Source: Geodermatophilaceae bacterium URHA0031 (lineage in GTDB: Bacteria > Actinomycetota > Actinomycetes > Mycobacteriales > Geodermatophilaceae). Taken from it: a DNA stretch of 64,000 nt. Both the position numbers and the translations under genes were made by a program. The notes beneath the pieces were generated by a model. The model was not told the DNA's origin. It did no database searches and worked only from the letters and a program-made list of their open reading frames with translations. The stretch covers positions 248,001 to 312,000 of the forward strand of contig JHVP01000004.1 in assembly GCA_000620205.1 (NCBI GenBank), given 5' to 3'. This document shows, piece by piece, positions 9,685-17,828 of this stretch (positions are counted from its first letter, which is position 1; every line of letters begins with the position of its first letter).

Positions 9685-11504
9685 TGCCCCCGGCGGCGGA
9701 CGGGCCGTGGGCGCGGTTCGACGACCTGAGCCGTGGCGAGGCCCTGCTCTGCCCGGCTCCGCACCGGGTGCTCAGCACGACCCGGACCGACGAGGTCGCC
9801 GGCCTGCTGCAGCAGGTGCACGACGAGACCGCGGCGGGCAGCTGGGCCTACGGCTTCGTCTCCTACGAGGCGGCGCCGGGGCTGGACCCGCGGCTGCCGG
9901 GCGGCTGGACCCCGGGGCAGCCACCGCTGGTGTGGTTCGGCCTGTGCGACGAGCCGGCCCGCGTGGAGCCGCTGACCGGGTCGGCGCCGCCGGCCGTGCA
10001 GGCATCCCCGTGGCGACCGGACTGGACGGCGGCCGAGCACGCCCGCGCCGTCGCGCGCGTCCGCGAGCGGATCGCCGCCGGGGAGACCTACCAGTGCAAC
10101 CTCACCGACCGGCTCCGCTCGACCGTGACCGGCGACCCCCGGGCGCTCTACCACCGCCTGGCGCTCGCCCAGCGCGGCGCCCACAACGCCCTGCTCGACC
10201 TCGGCCGGCACGTGGTGGCCAGCGCCAGCCCCGAGCTGTTCTTCGAGTGGGTGGGCGACGAGGTGCGCACCCGCCCGATGAAGGGCACCGCGCCGCGCGG
10301 CCGGACGACCGCGGAGGACGAGGAGCAGCGCCGGGCACTGCGCGCCAGCAGCAAGGAGCAGGCCGAGAACGTCATGATCGTGGACCTGCTGCGCAACGAC
10401 CTCGGCCGGGTCGCCGAGGTCGGCAGCGTGACCGTGGACGAGCTGCTCGCGCTCGAGCGGTACCCGACCGTCTGGCAGCTGACCTCGCAGGTCAGCGCCC
10501 GGGTCCGGCCGGACGTCGGACTGCCGGAGCTGTTCGGCGCGCTCTTCCCCTGCGGCTCGGTCACCGGGGCACCCAAGCAGCGGACCATGGAGCTGATCAG
10601 CGAGCTGGAGCCGACGCCCCGGGGCGTGTACTGCGGCGCGATCGGTCTCGTCGCTCCCCCGGGTGCGCCGTTCCGCGCCCGGTTCAGCGTCGCGATCCGG
10701 ACGGTCGTGGTCGACCGTGCGGGCGGTGAGGCCGTCTACGGCGCCGGCGGGGGCATCACCTGGGGATCGGACCCCGCCCGGGAACGGGCCGAGCTGCTCG
10801 CGAAGGCCGCCGTGCTCGGTCACGACGCCACCGACCACCAACTCGTGGAGACCCTGGCGCACCTCCCCGGCAGCGGGGCCCGCAACCTCGACCGCCACCT
10901 CGACCGGCTGGCCGACTCGGCCGCCTTCTTCGGCTTCCGGTTCGACCGCGAGGCCCTGCCGGCGCTGATCCGGCGGGCCGTCGCCGGGCGGACGGACCCG
11001 GCGCGCGTGCGGGTCGTGCTGGACCGGACCGGGCACGTCGACATCGAGGTGGGTGACCTCCCCGCGGTGCGCCCCGGCCCGGTCGGGCTGGTGGTGGACC
11101 ACGAACCGGTGGACGCGGCCAGCCCCTGGCTGCAGCACAAGACGACCCGCCGGGACCCCTACCGGACCCGGGCGCTGCGGCACCCGGGCGCCGACGACGT
11201 CGTCCTGGTCAACCAGCGCGGCGAGCTGACCGAGACCACCATCGCCAACCTCGCCGTCCGCCTCGACGGCCGGTGGTGGACGCCGCCGACCTCCTCCGGC
11301 TGCCTCCCGGGGGTCGAGCGCGGTCGGTTGCTGGACCTCGGCGTGCTGCAGGAACGCGTGCTGCACGTCGACGACCTCGCCGTCGCCGAGGAGCTCGCGG
11401 TGCTCAGCTCGCTGCGCGGCTGGCGGGCGGCGCAGCTGCTCCCCCACTCCCGGCGGCCACTCCGGGACAGCCGCGAGCGGGAGGGTTCCCGTGCGACCAG
11501 GTGA
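9684..11504 (+). CDS. pabB: Aminodeoxychorismate synthase component I fused to 4-amino-4-deoxychorismate lyase
   Basis: A 606-residue fusion for p-aminobenzoate synthesis, a folate precursor. The N-terminal part (about 1-360) is PabB, which aminates chorismate: YQCNLTDRL, SASPELFFEW, RPMKGTAPRGR with the active-site Lys, NVMIVDLLRNDLGRVAEVG, FPCGSVTGAPKQRTMELI and YCGAIGLV. The C-terminal part (about 380-600) is a fold-type IV PLP lyase, PabC: LQHKTTRRDPYR with the probable PLP Lys, and NQRGELTETTIANLAV. The glutaminase partner PabA is not seen in the window. The ATG overlaps the folD stop by 1 nt and its end overlaps fchA by 14 nt. Its place inside a one-carbon operon suggests folate supply tuned to aryl demethylation; this is inference. 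Confidence 0.9.
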   Translation: MPPAADGPWARFDDLSRGEALLCPAPHRVLSTTRTDEVAGLLQQVHDETAAGSWAYGFVSYEAAPGLDPRLPGGWTPGQPPLVWFGLCDEPARVEPLTGSAPPAVQASPWRPDWTAAEHARAVARVRERIAAGETYQCNLTDRLRSTVTGDPRALYHRLALAQRGAHNALLDLGRHVVASASPELFFEWVGDEVRTRPMKGTAPRGRTTAEDEEQRRALRASSKEQAENVMIVDLLRNDLGRVAEVGSVTVDELLALERYPTVWQLTSQVSARVRPDVGLPELFGALFPCGSVTGAPKQRTMELISELEPTPRGVYCGAIGLVAPPGAPFRARFSVAIRTVVVDRAGGEAVYGAGGGITWGSDPARERAELLAKAAVLGHDATDHQLVETLAHLPGSGARNLDRHLDRLADSAAFFGFRFDREALPALIRRAVAGRTDPARVRVVLDRTGHVDIEVGDLPAVRPGPVGLVVDHEPVDAASPWLQHKTTRRDPYRTRALRHPGADDVVLVNQRGELTETTIANLAVRLDGRWWTPPTSSGCLPGVERGRLLDLGVLQERVLHVDDLAVAEELAVLSSLRGWRAAQLLPHSRRPLRDSREREGSRATR

Positions 11505-12120
11505 GGACCTCGACAGGCAGCCGATCGGCGAGTTCCTCGCCCAGCTCGCGGCGCGGCTGCCGGCTCCCGGGGCGGGCGCGACCGCCGCCGTCGAGGCCGC
11601 GCTGTCCGCCTCGCTCGTCGGGATGGTCGGCCGGTTCACCACCGACGAGCAGCACGCCGGCGTGATCCGCGAGATCACCGCGGCGGCCGACGCCCGGCGG
11701 GACGCCTGCCTGGAGGCCGCCGCAGCCGACGAGGCGGCGTTCTCGGCCGTGGCCGAGGCGATGAAGCTGCCCCGGGACACGGCCGAGGAGCAGGAGTCCC
11801 GCCGCCGGGCCCTGGGCGCCGCGCAGCAGGAGGCGGCCCAGCCGCCCCGCCGGGTCATCGAGTCGGCCGCGGAGCTGGTGGCGCTGGCCGAACGCCTGCT
11901 GCCGATCGCGAAGCGCACCCTCCTCAGCGACGTCGCCGCGATCACCGCCGCCGCCCGCGCCGCGGCCACCACCGCACGGCTCGCCGTGGAGACCAACCTC
12001 CCCGGCATCCCCGACGAGGGCGCCCGTGCCGAGCTTGCCGCGGCCGTCGCCGGGGTCGACGACCTGGTCCGGCGGGCCGACGCCGTCGAGGCCGCCGTCC
12101 GGGCGACCCTGCGGCGGTGA
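11491..12120 (+). CDS. fchA: Methenyltetrahydrofolate cyclohydrolase (FTCD_C/FchA family)
   Basis: A 209-residue helical protein of the formiminotransferase-cyclodeaminase C-terminal family. Stand-alone members hydrolyse 5,10-methenyl-THF to 10-formyl-THF. The N-terminal IGEFLAQLAARLPAPGAGAT (glycine-rich PxPGxGA turn), the following ASLVGMVGRFT and the Ala-rich helices with LPIAKRTLLSDVAAI are typical. The GTG at 11491 has GGGAGGG upstream and lies within the end of pabBC. FolD can do the same step, so this copy may push the flux toward 10-formyl-THF. It ends 16 nt from the converging purU stop. Confidence 0.85.
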   Translation: MRPGEDLDRQPIGEFLAQLAARLPAPGAGATAAVEAALSASLVGMVGRFTTDEQHAGVIREITAAADARRDACLEAAAADEAAFSAVAEAMKLPRDTAEEQESRRRALGAAQQEAAQPPRRVIESAAELVALAERLLPIAKRTLLSDVAAITAAARAAATTARLAVETNLPGIPDEGARAELAAAVAGVDDLVRRADAVEAAVRATLRR

Positions 12121-12136
12121 CGACCCGCCGGTCAGC

Positions 12137-13009
12137 TCACTCGAAGACGACCGTGCGGTTGCCGTGGATGATGACCCGGTTCTCGGTGTGCCAGCGGACG
12201 GCGTGCGCGAGTGCGCGGGTCTCGGCCTCCCGGCCGCGGGCGGCCAGCTGCTCCGGGCTCGACGAGTGGTCGACGCGCAGCATCTCCTGCTCGATGATCG
12301 GGCCCTCGTCGAGGTCCGCCGTCACGTAGTGCGCGGTCGCGCCGATGAACTTCACGCCCCGGGCGTGGGCCTGGTGGTAGGGCCGGGCGCCCTTGAAGCT
12401 CGGCAGCATCGAGTGGTGGATGTTGATGGCACGCCCGCCCAGCTGCCGGCACAGGTCGTCGGAGAGGATCTGCATGTAGCGCGCCAGGACGACCAGCTCG
12501 ACCCCCTCCGCGCGGACGATGTCGAGCAGCGCGGCCTCGGCCTCCGCCTTGGTCTCGCGGGTCACCGGGATGTGCTTGAACGGCACGCCGTAGAAGTCGG
12601 CGGTGCTCTGCAGGGTCGGGTGGTTGGACACCACGGCGACGACGTCGAGGTTGAGCTCGCCGACCGAGTTGCGGAACAGCAGGTCGTTGAGGCAGTGCGC
12701 GTACTGGCTGACCATGATGACCACCCGCTGCCGTTCCGCGGCGTCCGCCAGCCGCCAGTTCATGGCGAACCGCTGGGCGGTCCCGGCGAAGGCCTCCCGC
12801 AGGGCGGGCAGGTCCAGCGGGGCACCGTCGATGTGCTTGAACTCGACGCGCATGTAGAACATGCCGCTGGAGAGGCTGTCGAACTGGTGGCTCTCCACGA
12901 TCGTGCACCCCTCCTGCACGAGCAGCCCGGACACCGCGTGCACGATGCCCGGGGCGTCCTCGCAGGACAGCACCAGGATGCCGTGCTGACCGTCAGCGGG
13001 CCGGGTCAT
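12137..13009 (-). CDS. purU: Formyltetrahydrofolate deformylase
   Basis: A 290-residue PurU that hydrolyses 10-formyl-THF to formate and THF. The N-terminal ACT domain (about 8-90, with GILVLSCEDAPGIVHAVSGLL split as GILVLSCEDAPG and IVHAVSGLL) is followed by a formyltransferase domain. This contains VVSNHPTL, RYMQILSDDLC, INIHHSMLPSFKGA (catalytic Asn-His region) and GATAHYVTADLDEGPII. The ATG at 13009 has GGAGGAGCA directly upstream. As the last step of the metF-folD-fchA series it would regenerate THF for LigM. No formate dehydrogenase is recognised nearby. Confidence 0.94.
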   Translation of the reverse strand: MTRPADGQHGILVLSCEDAPGIVHAVSGLLVQEGCTIVESHQFDSLSSGMFYMRVEFKHIDGAPLDLPALREAFAGTAQRFAMNWRLADAAERQRVVIMVSQYAHCLNDLLFRNSVGELNLDVVAVVSNHPTLQSTADFYGVPFKHIPVTRETKAEAEAALLDIVRAEGVELVVLARYMQILSDDLCRQLGGRAINIHHSMLPSFKGARPYHQAHARGVKFIGATAHYVTADLDEGPIIEQEMLRVDHSSSPEQLAARGREAETRALAHAVRWHTENRVIIHGNRTVVFE

Positions 13010-13156
13010 TGCTCCTCCACGTGGCTCGTTCCCTCGGGGCGCGCACCCCGGGCGGGGTGGCGCCGATCACACATCCGGGTTGACGGTACGCACCGGCACC
13101 GGCGCCTCCCAGGAGGCATATGACCACTCCTGCCGGGCGCCGGGCGGTGGCGGCGC

Positions 13157-13173
13157 GCGACAATCGACGTAGG
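13157..13173. promoter_or_regulatory. Repeated intergenic motif, copy 2
   Basis: GCGACAATCGACGTAGG matches the element at 7745-7761 at 14 of 17 positions. It lies about 150 nt upstream of the leftward purU; copy 1 lies about 125 nt upstream of the leftward kinase. The same gap holds GGTTGACGGTACG at 13077-13089, a weak relative. Possibly a shared activator site. Confidence 0.3.
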
Positions 13174-13183
13174 CACGCCCCGG

Positions 13184-14854
13184 TCAGCCGCGCGGCGGCA
13201 GCACGGGGACCACGAGGTGGGAGTCGAAGCGGCCGCCGGTGTGCACCACGGTGCGGCCGACGTTCACCGTGTCGGTGTGCCGGGCGTAGGTCAGCGGTTC
13301 CGGGTAGCGCATGACGTCGCTGCCCTGGACGACCAGCAGCAGCTGCTCCCCCGCCTGGAACCGGGTGCCCGACGGCCAGACCTCGATGTCCAGCCGGGCC
13401 GGCTCGCCGGGCGTCAGCGGCAGCGCCCGCCGGTGCGCCAGGACCGGCAGGAAGTCGGTGGAGCGCTCCGGGTCGAGCTCCCGGTGCGAGGCGCGCAGCC
13501 AGCCGACCGCCACCGGACCGTCCTCGAACTGCCCGTAGTAGGGGAACCCGACCTGGTTGCCCTCGGCGTCGAGCTTGAACAGCGCGACGAACACGTCCGC
13601 GTCATCGGCCTCCTCGGCGGACACGTGCAGCACCGCGCGGACGTGGCCGACCAGCTCGACCGGTTCGGGGAAGGTCGTCGTGAAGGTGGCCCGGCGGGGC
13701 GCCAGCCCGCTGCCCAGCCCGTCGTAGGAGGCAGCGCCCTCGGTGGGGACCGGGTCCCAGCCCAGCGAGCCGCGGGTGGCGTCCAGGTGCAGCTGCCGGT
13801 ACTCGACGTCCTCGAGGGGCCACTCCCGGGCCTCCCGCCAGGTGCCCTCGTAGCAGCGCTCACGGACCTCGGCGCGCACCCGGGGCCAGTCCTCGACCCC
13901 GGCGCCGCGGTCGAGCAGGAAGTGGTCGAAGAACGTGCGCTGGCGCTCGACGTTCTCCGGCTCGTAGTAGTAGGCCCACTTCTTCCGGCCGTGGACGTCG
14001 AGCCACTTCTGGGCCGACCCCATCCGCCGGAAGCCCTCCAGGGTGCCCCGGCTGTGCAGCCCCTGGTCGGCCCAGCTGGCGACGACGAACGCCGGCACCT
14101 GGATGGCCTCCAGGTCCGCGGACTTGCCGGCCCAGAACTCGTCGAACCAGGGATGGGCGGCGGTCTCCGCCTCCAGGTCCTCGATCTCGGTCGTGCTGGC
14201 TCCCCACCGCTCCCAGATGTAGGGCCAGAAGGAGGTCTCCGGGATGCCGCCGTGCCGGGCCACCTCCCGGTAGGTGTCGTTCCACCCCTCCCAGGGGTTG
14301 ATCGCGGCCAGGTGCGGCGGGTTCAGCGACGCGACCCACCACTGCAGGCTGGTCAGGTACGACACGCCGGACAGCCCGACCCTGCCGGCACTCCACGGCT
14401 GGGTGCCGGCCCACTCCACGAGGTCGGCGTAGGCGCGCGCCTCCTCGATCGAGTGGTACGTGGCCCGGCCCTCGGAGTACCAGGTGCCCGGGACGTCGGC
14501 GAGGACGATGGCGTAGCCGTGCGGCACCCAGTACTCGGGGTCCGGCGCCTCGAAGGTCGTCAGGTCCCCGGTCCACTCCGGCCGCACCCCGCTGTTGGGG
14601 TAGATCTGGCCGATCGGGGCCGGGTTGTGCTTGCCGTAGGGCGACCAGCTGACCAGCGGCGCCGCCGGCACGTCGGTGTCGGGCCGGTAGACGTCGACGT
14701 ACATGACGTGCCCCTGGTCCCCGAACGGGACGGCGACGTCCTTCTCGACCACCATCCCGGGCCGGTTCTCGAACCGGTGCTCCGGCGGCCGGCCACCGCG
14801 CGACGCGGGCGTGCTGCGCGGGCTCCGGAAGAGGTGCGGGGTCTCCTCGTGCAC
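13184..14854 (-). CDS. CocE/NonD-type serine hydrolase (X-Pro dipeptidyl-peptidase family)
   Basis: A roughly 556-residue hydrolase of the cocaine-esterase/X-Pro dipeptidyl-peptidase S15 type. The first domain has YVDVYRPD, VSWSPYGK, the DVPGTWYSEG strand typical of this family, and the nucleophile in GLSGVSYLTS. VVASWADQGLHSRG probably carries the acid. The C-terminal jelly-roll (about 340-550) contains VELVGHVRAVLHVSA and DADVFVALFKLD. No signal peptide is seen. The GTG at 14854 is the best start before similarity begins, but the GGAAGGAC upstream is somewhat far, so the start is uncertain. It follows the aldehyde dehydrogenase by 37 nt. It could hydrolyse aromatic esters or amides; the substrate is unknown. 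Confidence 0.78.
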   Translation of the reverse strand: MHEETPHLFRSPRSTPASRGGRPPEHRFENRPGMVVEKDVAVPFGDQGHVMYVDVYRPDTDVPAAPLVSWSPYGKHNPAPIGQIYPNSGVRPEWTGDLTTFEAPDPEYWVPHGYAIVLADVPGTWYSEGRATYHSIEEARAYADLVEWAGTQPWSAGRVGLSGVSYLTSLQWWVASLNPPHLAAINPWEGWNDTYREVARHGGIPETSFWPYIWERWGASTTEIEDLEAETAAHPWFDEFWAGKSADLEAIQVPAFVVASWADQGLHSRGTLEGFRRMGSAQKWLDVHGRKKWAYYYEPENVERQRTFFDHFLLDRGAGVEDWPRVRAEVRERCYEGTWREAREWPLEDVEYRQLHLDATRGSLGWDPVPTEGAASYDGLGSGLAPRRATFTTTFPEPVELVGHVRAVLHVSAEEADDADVFVALFKLDAEGNQVGFPYYGQFEDGPVAVGWLRASHRELDPERSTDFLPVLAHRRALPLTPGEPARLDIEVWPSGTRFQAGEQLLLVVQGSDVMRYPEPLTYARHTDTVNVGRTVVHTGGRFDSHLVVPVLPPRG

Positions 14855-14891
14855 GGGGCTGCTCGGTGTCCTTCCGGTGTCCGTGGGGCGC

Positions 14892-16397
14892 TCAGTGCGC
14901 CATCGCGGCGAGGGCCTCGGCGTCGATGGTCGCGATGGAACGGGTGTCCTGGAAGGCGCGCACGCCCTCGATGCCCTGCTCACGACCCATGCCCGACTGC
15001 CGCATGCCGCCGAAGGGCGCACGCAGGTCCAGGCGGGTGGCGCCGTGGTCGTTGACCCAGACGTACCCGCACGCCAGCTGGGACCCGATGCGCTGCGCGG
15101 TGGCCGGGTCCGCCGTCCACACCGACCCGCAGAGGCCGCCCCACGTGTCGTTGGCGGCGGCGACGGCCTCCTCCTCGGTGTCGAAGGGGATGATCGGGAT
15201 CACCGGTCCGAACTGCTCCTGGGTGACCACCCGGAGGGACGGGTCGGGGTCGATCACGAGGGCCGGGCGCAGGAAGTTGCCACCGGCCAGGTCGCCCGCC
15301 GGCAGCTGCCCGTACTCGCGGACCTCGGCGCCGGCGTCCCTGGCCTCCTGGACGATCTCCTGCACGAAGGCCTTCTGGGCCGCCTGGTGCAGCGGGCCCA
15401 TGGTGGTGCCCTCGTCCAGGCCGTAGCCGAGCCGGACGGCCTCCAGCCGCGACTCGAGGCCGGCGACCAGCTCGTCCAGGCGCGACCGGTGCACGTAGAC
15501 GCGCTTGGCGGCCATGCAGATCTGCCCGGTCGTGTCGAAGATCCCGGCGAAGAGCCGGTCGAGGTGGGTGTCGTCGATGACCGCGTCGTCGGTGACGATC
15601 GCCGCGTCGTTGCCGCCGAGCTCGAGGGTCACCCGGGTGAGCGTCGTGGAGGCCATCTCCAGCATCCGCTTGCCGCCGTTGACGCTGCCGGTGAAGCACA
15701 CCTTGGCGACGTCCGGGTCCTGGATCAGGCCGGCCATGTCCTCGTCCCGGCCGGTGACGACGTTCAGCACGCCCGGCGGCAGCTTCTCCGCGACGCGCTG
15801 CACGACGCGCGTGGTCGCCAGCGGCGTCGACGGCGGCGGCTTGACGATGGCGGTGTTGCCGGCCAGCAGGGCGTGCGGCAACGCAGCGCCGAGGATCGCG
15901 ATCGGCCAGTTGAACGGCACGATGACGGTGACCACGCCCAGCGGCTGGTAGCCGACCTGCGTCGTCACCGGGATGCCGGGAGCGGGCTCGAGCACCTTGC
16001 CCGCATCGACCTCGTCGGCGAGGCCCAGCGCCAGCTGCCACCGCAGCTCGAACACCAGGGCGTCGATCCAGGCCTCCATGCGGATCTTGCCGTTCTCCTG
16101 CGACAGGATCGCCGCGTCGGCGTCCCGGTCCTCGGCGATCCCGGCGATCGCGTCCGCCATGGCGCTTGCCCGCTCCTGCGCCGACAGGGCCGCCCAGCCG
16201 GGGAACGCGGCCTTCGCCGCGGCCACCGCGTCGGCCACGTCGTCCACCGAGGCAGCCGCGGCCTCACCGACGACCACGCCCGGCTTGGCCGGGTCCGCGA
16301 CCTGCAGGACGTCGTCGGTGAAGCGCTCCTCGCCGCCGATGTACAGACCGGTGCGCACGGCCTGCGTCGTCTCGTCGGCCGTCTGGGTGCTCGTCAT
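14892..16397 (-). CDS. NAD(P)-dependent aldehyde dehydrogenase, possibly vanillin/benzaldehyde type
   Basis: A 501-residue aldehyde dehydrogenase. Visible marks are VIVPFNWPIAI and GNTAIVKPPPSTPL (cofactor binding), CFTGSVNGGKRM, the catalytic Glu in TLELGGNDAAIV, the catalytic Cys in TTGQICMAAKRV, and QEQFGPVIPIIPF. The ATG at 16397 has GGAGGGGAA upstream and is preferred over 16433. It lies 109 nt after the aryl-alcohol dehydrogenase, so the pair could run aromatic alcohol -> aldehyde -> acid. With LigM next door, vanillin to vanillate is the most natural guess, but many aldehydes remain possible. Confidence 0.85.
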   Translation of the reverse strand: MTSTQTADETTQAVRTGLYIGGEERFTDDVLQVADPAKPGVVVGEAAAASVDDVADAVAAAKAAFPGWAALSAQERASAMADAIAGIAEDRDADAAILSQENGKIRMEAWIDALVFELRWQLALGLADEVDAGKVLEPAPGIPVTTQVGYQPLGVVTVIVPFNWPIAILGAALPHALLAGNTAIVKPPPSTPLATTRVVQRVAEKLPPGVLNVVTGRDEDMAGLIQDPDVAKVCFTGSVNGGKRMLEMASTTLTRVTLELGGNDAAIVTDDAVIDDTHLDRLFAGIFDTTGQICMAAKRVYVHRSRLDELVAGLESRLEAVRLGYGLDEGTTMGPLHQAAQKAFVQEIVQEARDAGAEVREYGQLPAGDLAGGNFLRPALVIDPDPSLRVVTQEQFGPVIPIIPFDTEEEAVAAANDTWGGLCGSVWTADPATAQRIGSQLACGYVWVNDHGATRLDLRAPFGGMRQSGMGREQGIEGVRAFQDTRSIATIDAEALAAMAH

Positions 16398-16506
16398 GTC
16401 GTTCCCCTCCGTTGGGTCCCGGTCACGGGCCATCTGCCGCCGGGCGCGCGCGGCGCTGTCGAGCGTCCGACCTCGGCGGGCCGGGCACCAGGGACATCTG
16501 TCCTGT

Positions 16507-17643
16507 TCAGGAGCGCCGGTCCGGCTCCGCGTCGGTCGTCTCGAACCGCAGGACGGGCTTGATCGTGCGTCCGGCGGCGGAGTCGGCGAACGCCTGCTCG
16601 ATGTCGGCGAAGGCGTAGGAGGTGACGAGCCGGTCGAAGGGGAACCGGCCCTGCCGCCACAGCTCCACCAGCTGCGGGATGAACGTCTGCGGCACCGCGT
16701 CGCCCTCGATGATCATCTGCAGCCGCCACCCCCGGGTCATCGACAGGCCGGTCTCGAACGCCGTCTCCTGGCCCGGGGCCTGGGCGCCGACGACCCCGAC
16801 AGTGCCGCGGATGGCCAGCGAGTCCGCTGCGCTGCGCAGGACGGCCGCCACCCCGGTCGTCTCCAGGGCGACGTCCACCCCCTGCCCGTCGGTGAGCGCC
16901 ATGATCCGTTCGGCCGAGCTGCCGTCCCGCCCGTCCACCACGTCGGTCGCCCCGAGCTCCGTCGCCAGCTCCAGGCGTTCCGGGACGACGTCCACCGCGA
17001 CGATCCGGGTGCAGCCGACCGCCCGCGCGGCCAGCACCGCGGACAGCCCCACCGCCCCGGCACCGAACACGGCGATGCTCGACCCGGCGGGTGGGCGCAG
17101 CGAGTTCATCACCGCGCCCGCACCGGTCTGGATCCCGCAGCCGAGGGGTCCCATCAGCTCGAGCGGGACGTCCGGGCGGATCGGGACGACCGACCGGGCC
17201 TGCACGTTGGCCCGGCGGGCGAACGAGGACTGGCCGAAGAAGTGCGAGGAGAGCTGCCCGCCCTCCCCGTCCTGCAGCGCGGTGGACCCGTCGGGCCGGG
17301 TGCCCCCGAAGTTGCGGGCGTACAGGTCCGCGCAGTAGGTGCTGTCCCCCGCCAGGCACTGCCGGCACCGGCCGCAGGTGTTCACCGAGAGGACGACGTG
17401 GTCGCCCACGGCCACCCCGACCACCGCGTCGCCCACCGCCTCCACGACGCCGGAGCCCTCGTGCCCGAGCACGGCCGGCAGCGGTGTGGGGTAGACCTGC
17501 TCGCGCACCACGGCGTCGGTGTGGCAGACCCCGGCGCCGACGAGCCGGACCCGGACCTCGTCCGGGCGCAGGTCGTCGAGCTCGACCTGCTCGATCAGGA
17601 AGGGCCCGTTCGGCTCCCGGACGACGGCTGCTTCGGTGAGCAT
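16507..17643 (-). CDS. Zinc-dependent alcohol dehydrogenase, aryl-alcohol type
   Basis: A 378-residue medium-chain dehydrogenase. The catalytic-zinc region GAGVCHTDAVVREQ and GHEGSGVVEAVGD are near residues 35-75, the structural-zinc cysteines lie in NTCGRCRQCLAGDSTYC near 90-105, and the NAD fold has FGAGAVGLSAV near 190. The layout matches the benzyl-alcohol dehydrogenase (XylB) group. The ATG at 17643 has AGAGGAG upstream. It is first in the leftward set with the aldehyde dehydrogenase and CocE-type hydrolase. Probable role: oxidation or reversible reduction of an aromatic alcohol/aldehyde pair. Confidence 0.85.
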   Translation of the reverse strand: MLTEAAVVREPNGPFLIEQVELDDLRPDEVRVRLVGAGVCHTDAVVREQVYPTPLPAVLGHEGSGVVEAVGDAVVGVAVGDHVVLSVNTCGRCRQCLAGDSTYCADLYARNFGGTRPDGSTALQDGEGGQLSSHFFGQSSFARRANVQARSVVPIRPDVPLELMGPLGCGIQTGAGAVMNSLRPPAGSSIAVFGAGAVGLSAVLAARAVGCTRIVAVDVVPERLELATELGATDVVDGRDGSSAERIMALTDGQGVDVALETTGVAAVLRSAADSLAIRGTVGVVGAQAPGQETAFETGLSMTRGWRLQMIIEGDAVPQTFIPQLVELWRQGRFPFDRLVTSYAFADIEQAFADSAAGRTIKPVLRFETTDAEPDRRS

Positions 17644-17783
17644 CGATGCATCTCCTCTGCCCGCGCCTGTCCCGCGTGGGTGCGGCGGCGACGTCCCTCG
17701 ATCATGCCCAACGCCGTCCATCCCCACGACACGGGCAAGCCGGCACGGTCGTCGACGAGCTCGACCGGGGGCCGGCATCGAAC

Positions 17784-17811
17784 GGTCCCGGTGGCCGTGG
17801 CCACCGGGACC
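17784..17811 (-). terminator. Terminator-like hairpin after the secreted hydrolase
   Basis: Thirteen-base perfect arms (17784-17796 and 17799-17811) separated by two bases form a tight hairpin 17 nt after the stop of the leftward secreted hydrolase. No T-tract follows. Confidence 0.65.
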
Positions 17812-17828
17812 GCCGGACGGAGCCGCCG

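Noticed and set aside
9279-12008. A very long open frame on the minus strand opposite folD, pabBC and fchA.
   Set aside because: It is the antisense shadow of real genes with full family motifs on the plus strand; long shadows are expected at this GC content. Its translation has no recognisable domain.
13120-13314. A short plus-strand frame preceded by AGGAGG before an ATG.
   Set aside because: The product is an arginine/alanine-rich string that runs into the 3' end of the CocE-type gene in antisense. The AGGAGG is part of a GCCTCC-CA-GGAGGC palindrome, so it is probably coincidental or regulatory.
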